A stretch of DNA of 64,000 nucleotides from an uncultured Cohaesibacter sp. (GCF_963678225.1 NZ_OY782764.1:1617001-1681000); one strand, 5' to 3'. Shown: positions 36,636 through 45,948, numbered from the stretch's first letter. A program made the numbers and translations. The notes: generated from the letters alone by a model not told the origin.

Positions 36636-37304
36636 ATGACTGTATCTGCACTGGCCTCTTCTACAGCAAGTACGACGACCACGACGACTTCAAGCCAGGG
36701 ATTGGGATTGGATACATCGCAGTTCTTGCAGCTCATGGTCGAGCAGTTGCAGAACCAGAACCCGACCGATCCCACCGACACGACCGAATTTCTCAACCAG
36801 ATGGTTCAGCTGTCGACCTACGATCAGCAAGTCGAGAATGCAAACAATCTCAAAACTGTCGTCTCGTCTCTGGATACGATGATCGCTGCGAATGGCCTTG
36901 GCTATATCGGGCAATCTGTTTCTGTCCTTGGCGACACCACGACGCTTCAGGATGGTTCCGCCCAGTGGAATTACGCGCTCGAAAACGATGCTACAGATGT
37001 AAAAATCGAGATCTTCGATGAAGACGGCAACTCGGTCTACACAGCCGATGGTGAGACCGAAGCGGATGGTTCCCATGAATTTAAATGGGATGGCGTGACC
37101 GATGAAGGCAAGCAGCTGGACGATGGCGGCACCTACAGAATTGAGATCACCGCGACTGATAAAGAAGGCAATGACATTGAAACCAGCACCTCGGTAACGG
37201 GAAAGGTCACGGGTGTCGATGCTTCTTCTGGCCAGACATACCTGACAATGGGCGATGTCTTCTTCACGCTCGACCAAATCATCTCAGTCAGTTCTGATAG
37301 TTAA
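36636..37304 (+). CDS. flgD: FlgD, hook assembly (hook cap) protein
   Basis: A 222-residue FlgD that caps the growing hook. It shows LDTSQFLQLMVEQLQNQNPT and DTTEFLNQMVQLSTYDQQVE, the conserved N-terminal signature. A FlgD Ig-like domain (VKIEIFDEDGNSVYTAD, then GGTYRIEITATDKEG) and the tail TGVDASSGQTYLTMGD follow. I choose ATG at 36636; the longer frame begins with GTG at 36606 and adds ten unrelated residues. flgE follows after 95 bp. Confidence 0.93.
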   Translation: MTVSALASSTASTTTTTTSSQGLGLDTSQFLQLMVEQLQNQNPTDPTDTTEFLNQMVQLSTYDQQVENANNLKTVVSSLDTMIAANGLGYIGQSVSVLGDTTTLQDGSAQWNYALENDATDVKIEIFDEDGNSVYTADGETEADGSHEFKWDGVTDEGKQLDDGGTYRIEITATDKEGNDIETSTSVTGKVTGVDASSGQTYLTMGDVFFTLDQIISVSSDS

Positions 37305-37399
37305 GAAATTCAACAGGTTAGCGCTGCTTCCTGAACAATAAGTCAATCCTGCCACTCAAGCAATAGACATCGAACGTGGCGCATATGTAGGAGAGTAAC

Positions 37400-38650
37400 A
37401 TGAGTTTGATGGGTGCAACAAACGCCGCGATCACTGGCTTGGCCGCGCAGTCGCAGGCGCTTTCGAATGTTTCAAACAACTTGGCAAACTCGGATACGAC
37501 CGCATACAAGGCGTCCAAAACGAGCTTTTCAAGTCTCGTTGCAGGGTCTGGCAACAACAAGAGCGGTGGTGTGCATGCCAGCAACACGACCAACAACACG
37601 GCTCAGGGCCTTGTGACCGACTCGGCCATCTCCACGCATCTTGCCATTCAGGGCAACGGTTACTTCGTTGTGTCCGAAGAGGGGGATACATCCTCTCGCT
37701 ACTACACCCGTAATGGTGAATTCGCGGTCGACAATGACGGTTACCTGATGAATGGCGACTACTATCTGCTCGGTTGGGCAACCGATGCGGATGGCAACGT
37801 GGCCGGCGGCGCCAGCAGCGTCAATCTGGACAAGATCGATTTGAGTTCCATCCAGAGCTCGGCTCAGGCAACCTCCGAAGCTTCCATTCAGGCGACATTG
37901 CCCGGGGATGCTGTGTTGAATTCGACCTTTGAATCCAGCTTCGAGGTCTATGACTCGCTGGGAACGGCAAGCACGATTACCGCAACCTATGAAAAAACGG
38001 CGCAAAACACCTGGACGATTACCTATTCTGATCCGGTTTCTGCGGATACATCCACGACAACAGGCTCTGTGACCAGTTCGCCGATTACCGTCCAGTTCAA
38101 TAATGATGGCTCTCTGGCCAGCGTTTCTGGCACCGGCCTTGATATCACTTGGAACACCGGTGCGGCGGCTTCCTCAATCAAGCTTGATTTGGGGACGGTC
38201 GGCGGCTCTGACGGCTTGACGCAATATTCCTCCAACGATGTCGAGAATGCGGATATCGATGTCAAATCCATCATTGTTGATGGCCGGGCTTACGGCACGG
38301 TGGATGATATCGAAATCGAGACCGACGGGTCTGTGGTTGCTACCTTCTCCAACGGCGAAACGCGCAATATCTACAAGATCCCGGTCGCCACTTTCATCAA
38401 CTCCGATGGACTGACTGAAGACAGTGACGGCATCTACGCGATCTCAACCTACTCGGGCAACGCGACCCTGCATACAGCAGGCACGGGCTCGGCAGGCAGC
38501 CTGAAGAGCAGTTCGCTGGAATCCAGCACCGTGGACACCAGCACCGAATTTGCCAGCATGTTGTCCGCCCAGCAGGCCTATTCCTCTGCGTCCCAGATCA
38601 TTTCAACTGCCGGCGACATGTTTGACAGTCTCCTGCAAGCCGTGCGGTGA
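37400..38650 (+). CDS. flgE: FlgE, flagellar hook protein
   Basis: A 416-residue hook protein. The N-terminal rod/hook signature is MSLMGATNAAITGLAAQSQA followed by NVSNNLANSDTTAYKASKTS. The FlgE core (YFVVSEEGDTSSRYYTRNGE, NDGYLMNGDYYLLGWATDAD) and C-terminal helix (FASMLSAQQAYSSASQIIST) are present. The length is typical for alphaproteobacterial hooks. The ribosome site AGGAG lies 8 bp before the ATG. A small gene overlaps or abuts its stop. Confidence 0.95.
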   Translation: MSLMGATNAAITGLAAQSQALSNVSNNLANSDTTAYKASKTSFSSLVAGSGNNKSGGVHASNTTNNTAQGLVTDSAISTHLAIQGNGYFVVSEEGDTSSRYYTRNGEFAVDNDGYLMNGDYYLLGWATDADGNVAGGASSVNLDKIDLSSIQSSAQATSEASIQATLPGDAVLNSTFESSFEVYDSLGTASTITATYEKTAQNTWTITYSDPVSADTSTTTGSVTSSPITVQFNNDGSLASVSGTGLDITWNTGAAASSIKLDLGTVGGSDGLTQYSSNDVENADIDVKSIIVDGRAYGTVDDIEIETDGSVVATFSNGETRNIYKIPVATFINSDGLTEDSDGIYAISTYSGNATLHTAGTGSAGSLKSSSLESSTVDTSTEFASMLSAQQAYSSASQIISTAGDMFDSLLQAVR

Positions 38651-38655
38651 TTTTC

Positions 38656-38913
38656 ATGTCGGATGATCTGGCCCATTGCAAGGCTGAGCTCAGGCGCCTC
38701 AAGGCTGAAATCCGCCGCTATGAGAGAGAGCCGGACCGCGCGTCCGGCAAACTCCTGCTGCTGGTTGCCCAAAATGCTCTGAAGGACTTGATAAAGCATA
38801 TGCGGGGCCAGCAGGCGAGCATCAAGAATAAGCGCTCTCGATCCACAAAAGCCAATCAGGTTGCAAACGCCTATTCTCAGTTGAACCAGTTTCGAAAAAC
38901 GAACAAAGGCTAA
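38656..38913 (+). CDS. Small basic helical protein between flgE and flgN
   Basis: An 85-residue, strongly basic protein (MSDDLAHCKAELRRLKAEIR, ending NQVANAYSQLNQFRKTNKG) predicted as a coiled coil by its charged heptads. ATG at 38656 lies 5 bp after the flgE stop; a GTG at 38647 in the same frame would overlap it. I do not recognise the family. Its place between flgE and a FlgN-like chaperone suggests a flagellar export or assembly helper. Confidence 0.68.
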   Translation: MSDDLAHCKAELRRLKAEIRRYEREPDRASGKLLLLVAQNALKDLIKHMRGQQASIKNKRSRSTKANQVANAYSQLNQFRKTNKG

Positions 38914-38922
38914 GGGTGAACC

Positions 38923-39408
38923 ATGCACGACGAACTCAATACCAAGATGGTCCATTCCGAGCGTGATATCGAACGCATCGAAAGCGCCATTGATGAAGCG
39001 ATCACGGTGGCTGATGAACTGATCCGCATTGCCGGAGAAGAAAATCAGCGCCTCGAAAGCGGACGCCCCACTTCTTTGGATGATCTGCTTGTCAGAAAGC
39101 ACAAGTTGGCTGGCGAGTTTGATGCTTTCTTCAAGCGCTTCAAGGCGGAACGCGAGGTCTTTCTCTATGCCTCGGATGAGAAGTTCAACAGCTTGCAGGA
39201 CCGTATCCAGATTCTTGCCCAGTCCTTTATGGAAAATGCCAACCAGTTGAACCGGGCGATGTCTGCCAATGAACGGCGCATCAGTGCCATCATGCGGGCC
39301 ATCCGCGACAATCAGGATGCGAGCGCTTTGCCATCCTATGGGGCTGCCGGACAGAGCGCTTCCAGCACGCCACACGCTGCGTCTCTCAAGGGAGGGCGCA
39401 AGGTTTGA
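38923..39408 (+). CDS. FlgN-like flagellar export chaperone
   Basis: A 161-residue, almost entirely helical, acidic protein. The pattern ERIESAIDEAITVADELIRI with LVRKHKLAGEFDAFFKRFKA resembles FlgN, the chaperone for the hook-filament junction proteins FlgK and FlgL. It sits directly upstream of flgK and flgL, which is the usual context. FlgN proteins diverge widely, so the call leans on gene order. The last 25 residues are Ser/Ala-rich and probably flexible. Confidence 0.7.
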   Translation: MHDELNTKMVHSERDIERIESAIDEAITVADELIRIAGEENQRLESGRPTSLDDLLVRKHKLAGEFDAFFKRFKAEREVFLYASDEKFNSLQDRIQILAQSFMENANQLNRAMSANERRISAIMRAIRDNQDASALPSYGAAGQSASSTPHAASLKGGRKV

Positions 39409-39521
39409 GGATAGCGCCTCTCTGTCTTCGGTTTCCGATGATGCAAGAGAGGCTTGGACACCAATATGGCTTTTGCGCCTTCCCGCGCAGGAGGAACAAA
39501 AGCCAATAGAGGGAATAGCCA

Positions 39522-40880
39522 ATGACATCGCTGAATGTTGCCCGATATATCGCCTCCAGTTCACTGGGCGCGACACAGGTCCAGGTATCCGTGACGGCAA
39601 ACAATATTGCCAACGCTGACACCGAAGGCTATACGGCGAAATCTGCTTCAGCCAGCTCGCGCGCCTACGAAGGTGTTGGTGGGGGCGTGTCGGTTGATGG
39701 CGTTTCCTCTTCTGTCAGCAAATATCTTCTGACTGATCTGCTTGAGGCCACCTCGGGAGCGGCTTCGGCCACAAAGACCGCTGAATATCTGAGTGAGCTG
39801 CAGTCCTCACTGGGAACGTTGGAAGATCAAACTGGCGCGGGCACGTCGCTTGGCTCGACGATTGCGGATTTCGAAGAAGCCTTGACCCAACTGGCGACAA
39901 CGCCCGAAAGCACGGCGCTGGCCAATAATGCGGTGACCGCTCTGGAAGACCTCACCAGCCAGATCAGGGATACCGCGTCCGATCTTCAGGGCATGGTGGA
40001 CAAAGCGGATCAGGAGATCGCCGCAAGTGTGGACGATGTCAATGAAGTCCTTGAGACGATTGATGAACTCAATGATTTGATCCGTACTGAAAAAGCAGCA
40101 GGAAACAGCACTGCCAATCTGGAAGATCAGCTCAACTCGGCCCTGACGGATTTGTCTGGCACTTTGGACATCAAAACCTTTCCTTCGTCAGATGGTACCA
40201 CGAAGGTGTACACCACGACCGGACAAATACTCGTAGGGTCGACGGCACATCTTCTCTCAACCGGCCTCGATGCTGAGGGGCAGACGACGATATCCGTCAA
40301 TGGATCGGACATAACCAGCCGGCTCAATGGTGGCAACAGCAAGATCGGAGCCCTGCTGGAACTAAGAGACGAGACCCTGCCGGAGTATCAGGCCGCCCTC
40401 GATGAGATGGCGACGACCATGATCACGACACTCAATGGGGTCGCTGGGCTGAGTGGTGATATTCTGACAGGCACCAGCGCCAGCGACATCGCGGTTGAAA
40501 CCACGGTCAAGGACGATCCGACCACTCTGTTAGGAACCGGCAACGGCGCCACAACGGCAAACAACCTGCTTGATGCTCTTCAGGGGGATACGAGCTTTTC
40601 TGCTGCTGGCAAGCTCTCTGCTGGAGATCGGACATTTTCCGAATATGCGACGGAAATTCTATCCGCTGCGGTGTCTGACGCCCAAAGCGCCTCTACCTCC
40701 CTGAATGCAGCCGAGGCAGACATGACTGCTGCGACGGATGCAATTTCATCGGCCTATGGCGTCAATGTTGACGAAGAGACGGCGCGCTTGTCTGAGCTTG
40801 AGCAGCTTTATTCCATCGCTTCTACCATTTTGAGTACCTTGCAGGAGATGTTTGATGACCTGCAAGCGGCAGTTTCATAG
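39522..40880 (+). CDS. flgK: FlgK, hook-filament junction protein 1
   Basis: A 452-residue FlgK. The N-terminus resembles rod/hook proteins (LGATQVQVSVTANNIANADT, then EGYTAKSAS) and is followed by VGGGVSVDGVSSSVSKYLLT. A coiled segment (LEDLTSQIRDTASDLQGMVD) precedes LLELRDETLPEYQAALDEMA, a FlgK hallmark. The C-terminus (LSELEQLYSIASTILSTLQE) matches the family. It is shorter than the enterobacterial protein (about 547), as often in Alphaproteobacteria. flgL follows after 8 bp. Confidence 0.94.
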   Translation: MTSLNVARYIASSSLGATQVQVSVTANNIANADTEGYTAKSASASSRAYEGVGGGVSVDGVSSSVSKYLLTDLLEATSGAASATKTAEYLSELQSSLGTLEDQTGAGTSLGSTIADFEEALTQLATTPESTALANNAVTALEDLTSQIRDTASDLQGMVDKADQEIAASVDDVNEVLETIDELNDLIRTEKAAGNSTANLEDQLNSALTDLSGTLDIKTFPSSDGTTKVYTTTGQILVGSTAHLLSTGLDAEGQTTISVNGSDITSRLNGGNSKIGALLELRDETLPEYQAALDEMATTMITTLNGVAGLSGDILTGTSASDIAVETTVKDDPTTLLGTGNGATTANNLLDALQGDTSFSAAGKLSAGDRTFSEYATEILSAAVSDAQSASTSLNAAEADMTAATDAISSAYGVNVDEETARLSELEQLYSIASTILSTLQEMFDDLQAAVS

Positions 40881-40888
40881 GTGACGAT

Positions 40889-41785
40889 ATGGCAATGCGC
40901 GTAGCTACATTCCAGACAACCTCTGCCCTGATGCAAAAGACGATGACCACGCAGGCCAGATTGGCTGAAGTGCAAGCGCAGCAGGCCAATGGTCTGAAAA
41001 GTTCGGATTATGGCGGCTTGGGGTCCAGTGCGGGCAGGGTGGTTGATCTCAGCATTTCCGTCTCCCGCGCCGAAGCAAATATTTCTGCGGCAAATACGGT
41101 CGTCTCGCGCAATGATATGGCCTCGTCGATACTTCAGGACATCACGGATGTCCTGACCAATGCACGCAGTGCGGTTTCGGCCACCCGGTCCGATGATGAA
41201 CTGGAAAGCCTGCAAAATAATGCGGCCGAGTATCTCGAAGACCTCAAGACCATGCTCAATACGCAATATCAGGGACGCTATCTTTTTTCCGGTAGCACCA
41301 CCGATACCGCACCTGTCGACTTTACCGCCTATGCGGCCACGGATCTGACGACGGTCAACTCCGACTATTATCAGGGCGATGGCTACACCCAGACGATCCG
41401 ACTGGAAAATGGCCAACAGATGGACTACGGCATAACCGCAACAGTGAGCGGCTTTGAAGAGGCCTTGCGGGCGCTTTCCTATGTGGCCAACGGCAACCTG
41501 TCCGACACCAGTGAGCTGCAGGATGTAGATGCGCTGCTGGTCAGCGCGCAGGACAGCGTCATTGCCGCCACCTCCAAGGCCGGGAACACATCAAGCCGTT
41601 TGCAAAGCTACATCGAGAATGAAGAGGATTTCATCGCAGAAGCCGAAAATCTGGCTGCCGGAGAGACCTCTATTGATGCTGCCGCGGCTACGGTACTGGC
41701 GACGTCATACGAAACCCAGCTGGAAGCCAGCTATTCCGCCCTGAGTAAAATACTCAACCTGAATCTGTCTGACTATCTGCGTTGA
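40889..41785 (+). CDS. flgL: FlgL, hook-filament junction protein 3
   Basis: A 298-residue flagellin-like junction protein. It opens with MAMRVATFQTTSALMQKTMT and shows the FlgL pattern MLNTQYQGRYLFSGSTTDTA. It ends with flagellin-like ATVLATSYETQLEASYSALS and the tail ILNLNLSDYLR. Its place directly behind flgK fits. This closes the flagellar block; the next gene is unrelated. Confidence 0.93.
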   Translation: MAMRVATFQTTSALMQKTMTTQARLAEVQAQQANGLKSSDYGGLGSSAGRVVDLSISVSRAEANISAANTVVSRNDMASSILQDITDVLTNARSAVSATRSDDELESLQNNAAEYLEDLKTMLNTQYQGRYLFSGSTTDTAPVDFTAYAATDLTTVNSDYYQGDGYTQTIRLENGQQMDYGITATVSGFEEALRALSYVANGNLSDTSELQDVDALLVSAQDSVIAATSKAGNTSSRLQSYIENEEDFIAEAENLAAGETSIDAAAATVLATSYETQLEASYSALSKILNLNLSDYLR

Positions 41786-41955
41786 GCCTGGCGTCTGAGT
41801 GCCCGGTGGCTGATTTTCCTTCTTGGCTGTGGTAGCTTTGCCATGGTCATCTCCCTGTCATGATCGAGCGCCTAAAAGGACTGGGAGCCTGTTGGCGCAT
41901 CTTTCTGCGAACAGGTGCGCGTAAAAAAGCCAATCAAAACAAAAGGAGTGCGCTT

Positions 41956-42795
41956 GTGAAACTCGACCCATCCAGACAGCAGGCATTGATCAATCTTGTT
42001 CGGCAAGCGGCAAAAAGCGAAATCATGCCACGCTTTCGCCATCTCTCGCCCGAGTCCGTGCGGATCAAGACACGGCATGACGATCTGGTGACTGACGCCG
42101 ATGTGGCCTCTGAAGCCAAGATCAGCAAGGGCGCACTTGAGATCCTCCCAGAGGCCCTGATCATTGGCGAAGAAGCGGTTGCTGCCGATCCTTCCATTCT
42201 GGACAAGATGAGTGATGCCGATTGGGCAGTCATCATCGATCCGGTGGATGGCACATGGAATTTCGCCAACGGGCTGACACAGTTTGGCGTCATTCTCGCG
42301 GTCACCTACAAGGGCGAAACCTGCTTCGGTCTCCTCTATGATCCGGTAATGGATGACTGGATCATGGCCAGCCGCGGCGAAGGGGCATGGTTCTGCCGGC
42401 CCGATGGAGAGCCCATCCGGCTGGAAACCTCCGCGCCAAAGCCTTATGGCGAGTTGGAAGGAATGCTGCCGCTGTTCATTTTCCCTCAGGCACAGCGGGA
42501 ACGTTTGGCAGCCCAGATGGCAGCCCAGTTTGGTCGCCTTGATTGCCTCAAATGCTCTTGTCACGAATATCGCATGTTGGCGCAGGGGCGGGCGGACTTC
42601 ATCCTGAGCCCCAAGAAGAATCCATGGGATCATGCTGCAGGCGTTTTGATCACGCAGGAAGCGGGCGGTGATGCCGTTTGTCTGGACGGCCGCCCTTACA
42701 AACCGACGGATCATTCAGGGCCGTTCCTTGTGGCGCATAACAAGCAAAGCCTTGAGGCCTTGCGCGAGGCACTTGCCTGGCTGGATGCCAAGTAA
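41956..42795 (+). CDS. Inositol-monophosphatase-family phosphatase
   Basis: A 279-residue Mg2+-dependent phosphatase of the IMPase/CysQ superfamily. Metal-binding motifs are GEEAVAADPS, DPVDGTWNFANGL (Asp95 and Asp98) and the C-terminal NPWDHAAGVLITQEAGG. The substrate could be inositol monophosphate, histidinol phosphate or a nucleotide bisphosphate; motifs alone do not decide. I start it at GTG 41956, which has an ideal AAAGGAG site 9 bp upstream. The frame is open from 41860, but that segment has no family match. A bidirectional terminator follows. Confidence 0.9.
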   Translation: MKLDPSRQQALINLVRQAAKSEIMPRFRHLSPESVRIKTRHDDLVTDADVASEAKISKGALEILPEALIIGEEAVAADPSILDKMSDADWAVIIDPVDGTWNFANGLTQFGVILAVTYKGETCFGLLYDPVMDDWIMASRGEGAWFCRPDGEPIRLETSAPKPYGELEGMLPLFIFPQAQRERLAAQMAAQFGRLDCLKCSCHEYRMLAQGRADFILSPKKNPWDHAAGVLITQEAGGDAVCLDGRPYKPTDHSGPFLVAHNKQSLEALREALAWLDAK

Positions 42796-42820
42796 GCGGC
42801 AGACTTGCTCATCCTATAAA

Positions 42821-42861
42821 AAGGCCCCGCAGCAGCGATGCTAGCGGGGCTTTGGCTTTTT
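42821..42861. terminator. Bidirectional terminator
   Basis: GCCCCGC (42824-42830) pairs with GCGGGGC (42844-42850), extended inside by AGCA/TGCT and outside by A-T pairs. T-rich tracts lie on both strands. It separates the convergent phosphatase and D-amino-acid dehydrogenase genes. Confidence 0.85.
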
Positions 42862-42881
42862 AGTGTCGGGCAAAGTTCCGT

Positions 42882-44126
42882 CTAGAAGAAGCGGCGGGAT
42901 GAGAAGCCGCCAACGCTCAGGCATGGCTCCTGACCGGTGACAAGGTCGGCCGTCATCTTGCCGGTGATGGGGCCAACAGCAAAGCCCATATGCCCATGGC
43001 CAAAGTTGAAATAGAGGCCCTCATGCTGGCGCGATTCTTCGATCAGCGGCAGGTTGTCCGGGAAGCAGGGGCGGAAGCCCATCCACGGTTCATCTTCAAC
43101 CGGCTTGCCGATCGGATAGAGCTTCTTGGCCCATTTGGTGGCCTTTTTGATCTGAACCGGCGTCTTGCGTGTATCCCGCGCGGCAAATTCAATGCCGCTC
43201 GTCAGCCGGATGCCGTCTTCCATCGGGGTCAGAAGAAAGCCGATATCTTCATCCACGACAGGGCGGATCATGCTAGCGCCATTGTCGCTGGCAAAATGCT
43301 GATGATATCCGCGCTTGACCTCGAGCGGGAATTTATAGCCAAAAGGTTTGAGCAGATCCATGCTCCATGCGCCAAGGGCGATGACCACCTTGGGGGCGGT
43401 GACCGGACCATCTTGAGAAGACACTGTCCAACCGCCATTTTCCTGCTTCAGGCTGCGCGCGTCGCCAAGCAGCAGGGCTCCGCCGCGTCCCTTGAACAGC
43501 TCGGCATAGGCTTGCGTCACGCCGCCGGGAGAGGAAACAGAAACGCAGCCTTTCCAGTGAATGGCTCTGTCCTGCTCGGTGAAATGGAAGGAGGGCTCAA
43601 GCGCTTCCAGCTCTTTCTTGCCTACAATGTCATATTCAACGCCAAACTCGTCAGCATAGCCGAGGGTACGGGCCGTGGATTCAAAGCTTTTCGGGCTGTG
43701 ATAGAGATTGATCCAGCCGGTTTCGCGGAACTTGTCCATGATGCCAGCATCGCGCGCGAAATGGAAATGCTCGGTTGCCGAAACCTGACGCAAGGGTGTA
43801 ACGCGCCGTGCATAGGAGGAAATGCCAAAGGGCGTGGAAAGCCTCCACATGGCAAACAGCCAAGGCGCAAGGCGTGGCATCATCGTGGGGTGATAATGCA
43901 TCGAAACCTGGGTGTTGCTGCCATATTTCATCAGCGGCACGATCTCACTGGGAATGACCAGCGGCACATGGCCGTCTTTTTCGATGATTCCGGCATTGCC
44001 GTAAGAGGCTTCAAGGCCCGGTTCCTGACGATCCAGAATGGCAACTTTCAGGCCGCGCTCCTGCAGATGCAGGGCAGTACTTACGCCAACAATGCCGGCA
44101 CCCAGGACGATAACATCATATGACAC
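42882..44126 (-). CDS. D-amino-acid dehydrogenase, probably D-hydroxyproline dehydrogenase
   Basis: A 414-residue FAD oxidoreductase of the DadA family. The N-terminal dinucleotide site is MSYDVIVLGAGIVGVSTALH. Downstream are GYHQHFASDNGASMIRPVVD, IRLTSGIEFAARD and the FAD-closing segment MGFRPCFPDNLPLIEESRQH with NFGHGHMGFAVGP. Within the hydroxyproline island it would oxidise cis-4-hydroxy-D-proline to an imino acid and pass electrons to the respiratory chain. The start is GTG at 44126 with AGGAG 9 bp upstream. It lies 131 bp after the aldehyde dehydrogenase gene, with a 10-bp inverted repeat in the gap (44146-44155 and 44188-44197). Other D-amino acids, including D-proline, remain possible substrates. 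Confidence 0.88.
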   Translation of the reverse strand: MSYDVIVLGAGIVGVSTALHLQERGLKVAILDRQEPGLEASYGNAGIIEKDGHVPLVIPSEIVPLMKYGSNTQVSMHYHPTMMPRLAPWLFAMWRLSTPFGISSYARRVTPLRQVSATEHFHFARDAGIMDKFRETGWINLYHSPKSFESTARTLGYADEFGVEYDIVGKKELEALEPSFHFTEQDRAIHWKGCVSVSSPGGVTQAYAELFKGRGGALLLGDARSLKQENGGWTVSSQDGPVTAPKVVIALGAWSMDLLKPFGYKFPLEVKRGYHQHFASDNGASMIRPVVDEDIGFLLTPMEDGIRLTSGIEFAARDTRKTPVQIKKATKWAKKLYPIGKPVEDEPWMGFRPCFPDNLPLIEESRQHEGLYFNFGHGHMGFAVGPITGKMTADLVTGQEPCLSVGGFSSRRFF

Positions 44127-44145
44127 AGCAATACTCCTAAAGAAT

Positions 44146-44197
44146 TTCCCAAGAAAAAGCGGCCTCTTGTTGGGCCTCTCGTTTGGCTTCTTGGGAA
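44146..44197. repeat. Inverted repeat between aldDH and D-amino-acid dehydrogenase genes
   Basis: TTCCCAAGAA (44146-44155) and its exact complement TTCTTGGGAA (44188-44197) flank 32 bp that itself contains two GGCCTCT elements. It may be an attenuator or RNA-processing hairpin within the operon. No T-run follows, so full termination is unlikely. Confidence 0.45.
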
Positions 44198-44257
44198 CAG
44201 ACGAAAAATGATTGAAACAAAGAAGAGGCCGGGTCGTCCAAACCCAGCCCCTTTGTC

Positions 44258-45775
44258 TTACATATCCTTGGCGTCCTGAGGCAGAACGTCAAGCGGAATG
44301 TCCTGATAGCAGACCGGTCGCAGGAAGCGGCGGATGGACATGGTGCCAACCGACGTTGCGCCAAAGTTGGTGGAAGCCGGGAACGGTCCGCCATGCACCA
44401 TGGAATCGCAAACCTCAACCCCTGTTGGGAAGGCGTTGGCCAGAATGCGGCCCGCCTTGCGCTCAAGGATAGGCAACAACTTGCCGGCAAGCGGCTTGTC
44501 TGCGTCGTCCATCAGCATCGTTGCGGTCAGCTGCCCTTCAAAGCTCTTGGCGATGGTGAGCATTTCTTCTTCGTCCTTTGCCGTGACGATGATGCCCATT
44601 GGGCCGAAAACCTCTTCCTTCAACGTCTGATTGGAGAGCCAGTCCGCGCCGGAAACCATGAACAGGTTCGGCGTTGCATTGCGCATGTCGCACATGGAGG
44701 TGAGCAACTCGCGGACGCTGGTTTCAGAAGCAACAGCAGCAACACCCTTGCGGTAGGTATCAGCCATGCTTGATGTCAGCATGACTTGCTCACCGACCTC
44801 TTTAAGACCCGCAACGGTTGCCTGACCAAAGGCTTCGGCCTGTTCTTCCAGAATGATGGCAAGGCCCGGATTGGTGCAGAACTGTCCGGCTCCGATGGAA
44901 AGGGATCCAGCCCAACCTTTACCCAGCTCTTCGCCTTTGGCCTTTACAGCTTCGGGCAGCACGAACATCGGATTGACCGAGCCAAGCTCGCCAAAGAATG
45001 GAATGGGTTCTGGTCGCGCAACACAGAGATCATAAAGCGCCTTGCCGCCCCAGAAGGAACCGGTAAAGCCTACGGCTTTGATCAGCGGGTGCTGCACAAG
45101 AGTGGTGCCCACATCGCGACCACCGCCCTGTACAAGGCTGAAGACGCCTGGATGGATGCCGCATTTCTTGACGGCAGCAACAATCGCGTCACCCACGATT
45201 TCACCCGTGCCCGGATGGGCGCTATGGCCTTTGACCACCACAGGGCAACCAGCCGCCAGAGCAGCCGCGGTGTCGCCACCGGCAACAGAAAAGGCCAATG
45301 GGAAGTTGGATGCCCCAAACACGGCCACCGGCCCGATCGGACGCTGCATGAGCCGCAAATCAGGGCGCGGTGCAGGCTGCCGGTCCGGCAAGGCTTCCGT
45401 GAGACGGCGGTCGAGATATTCACCATCGCGGATGTGATTGGCAAACATGCGTAGCTGGCCGGTCGTTCGGCCCCGCTCGCCCTCAAGGCGCCCTGTCGGT
45501 AGGCCTGTTTCCAGATTACCTGTCTCGGTGATCTCGGCAGCACGCGCCTCGATTTCATCGGCGATGCATTCAAGGAAAGCTGCGCGCTCTTCGCGGGACG
45601 AATAGCCATAGGACCAGAAAGCCTCTTCCGCAGCCTCACATGCCTTTGCTACAAGGTCAGGTGTGCCTTTTGAAAAATCATGTGCTGGTCCGGAGACGGG
45701 CGCTGAGGAGAAAATCTCTTCGCTTTTGACCTTCTCACCCGCGATCAGATGGCTGCCGTGGGGGGTATAGCTCAT
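44258..45775 (-). CDS. Aldehyde dehydrogenase, probably 2-oxoglutarate semialdehyde dehydrogenase
   Basis: A 505-residue NAD(P)-dependent aldehyde dehydrogenase. Seen are the cofactor region (PVAVFGASNFPLAFSVAGGD, VVKGHSAHPGTGEIVGDAI), the general-base Glu in ELGSVNPMF and the nucleophile Cys in GAGQFCTNPGLAII (near residue 300). This sub-type (ketoglutaric semialdehyde dehydrogenase type III) is known in hydroxyproline clusters, where it makes 2-oxoglutarate in the last step. I start at ATG 45775 (MSYTPHGSHLIAG), with AAAGGA upstream; the frame from 45850 lacks such a site. It is divergent from the Ldh-family gene, with a palindrome in the shared promoter. Confidence 0.88.
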   Translation of the reverse strand: MSYTPHGSHLIAGEKVKSEEIFSSAPVSGPAHDFSKGTPDLVAKACEAAEEAFWSYGYSSREERAAFLECIADEIEARAAEITETGNLETGLPTGRLEGERGRTTGQLRMFANHIRDGEYLDRRLTEALPDRQPAPRPDLRLMQRPIGPVAVFGASNFPLAFSVAGGDTAAALAAGCPVVVKGHSAHPGTGEIVGDAIVAAVKKCGIHPGVFSLVQGGGRDVGTTLVQHPLIKAVGFTGSFWGGKALYDLCVARPEPIPFFGELGSVNPMFVLPEAVKAKGEELGKGWAGSLSIGAGQFCTNPGLAIILEEQAEAFGQATVAGLKEVGEQVMLTSSMADTYRKGVAAVASETSVRELLTSMCDMRNATPNLFMVSGADWLSNQTLKEEVFGPMGIIVTAKDEEEMLTIAKSFEGQLTATMLMDDADKPLAGKLLPILERKAGRILANAFPTGVEVCDSMVHGGPFPASTNFGATSVGTMSIRRFLRPVCYQDIPLDVLPQDAKDM

Positions 45776-45826
45776 GGATATATCCTTTTGCTGCAAGAAA
45801 GACTTGATGTTCTGACGACACAGATA

Positions 45827-45839
45827 ATACAATTTGTAT
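45827..45839. promoter_or_regulatory. Palindrome between aldDH and Ldh-family genes
   Basis: ATACAA-T-TTGTAT is a perfect palindrome around one base. The half site AATACAA also ends the 21-bp repeat found in the island's other two divergent promoters, so it may be another site for the GntR/FCD regulator. Confidence 0.5.
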
Positions 45840-45948
45840 GCATTTGGCAACCGAAGGATTTCCCGTTAGGCTCGGGAACCACAATTTGTCGCAAATTTAG
45901 CTACAGTTTAGAGAACGAAATACGCTTTTTGAACGATAAGAGGACGAT

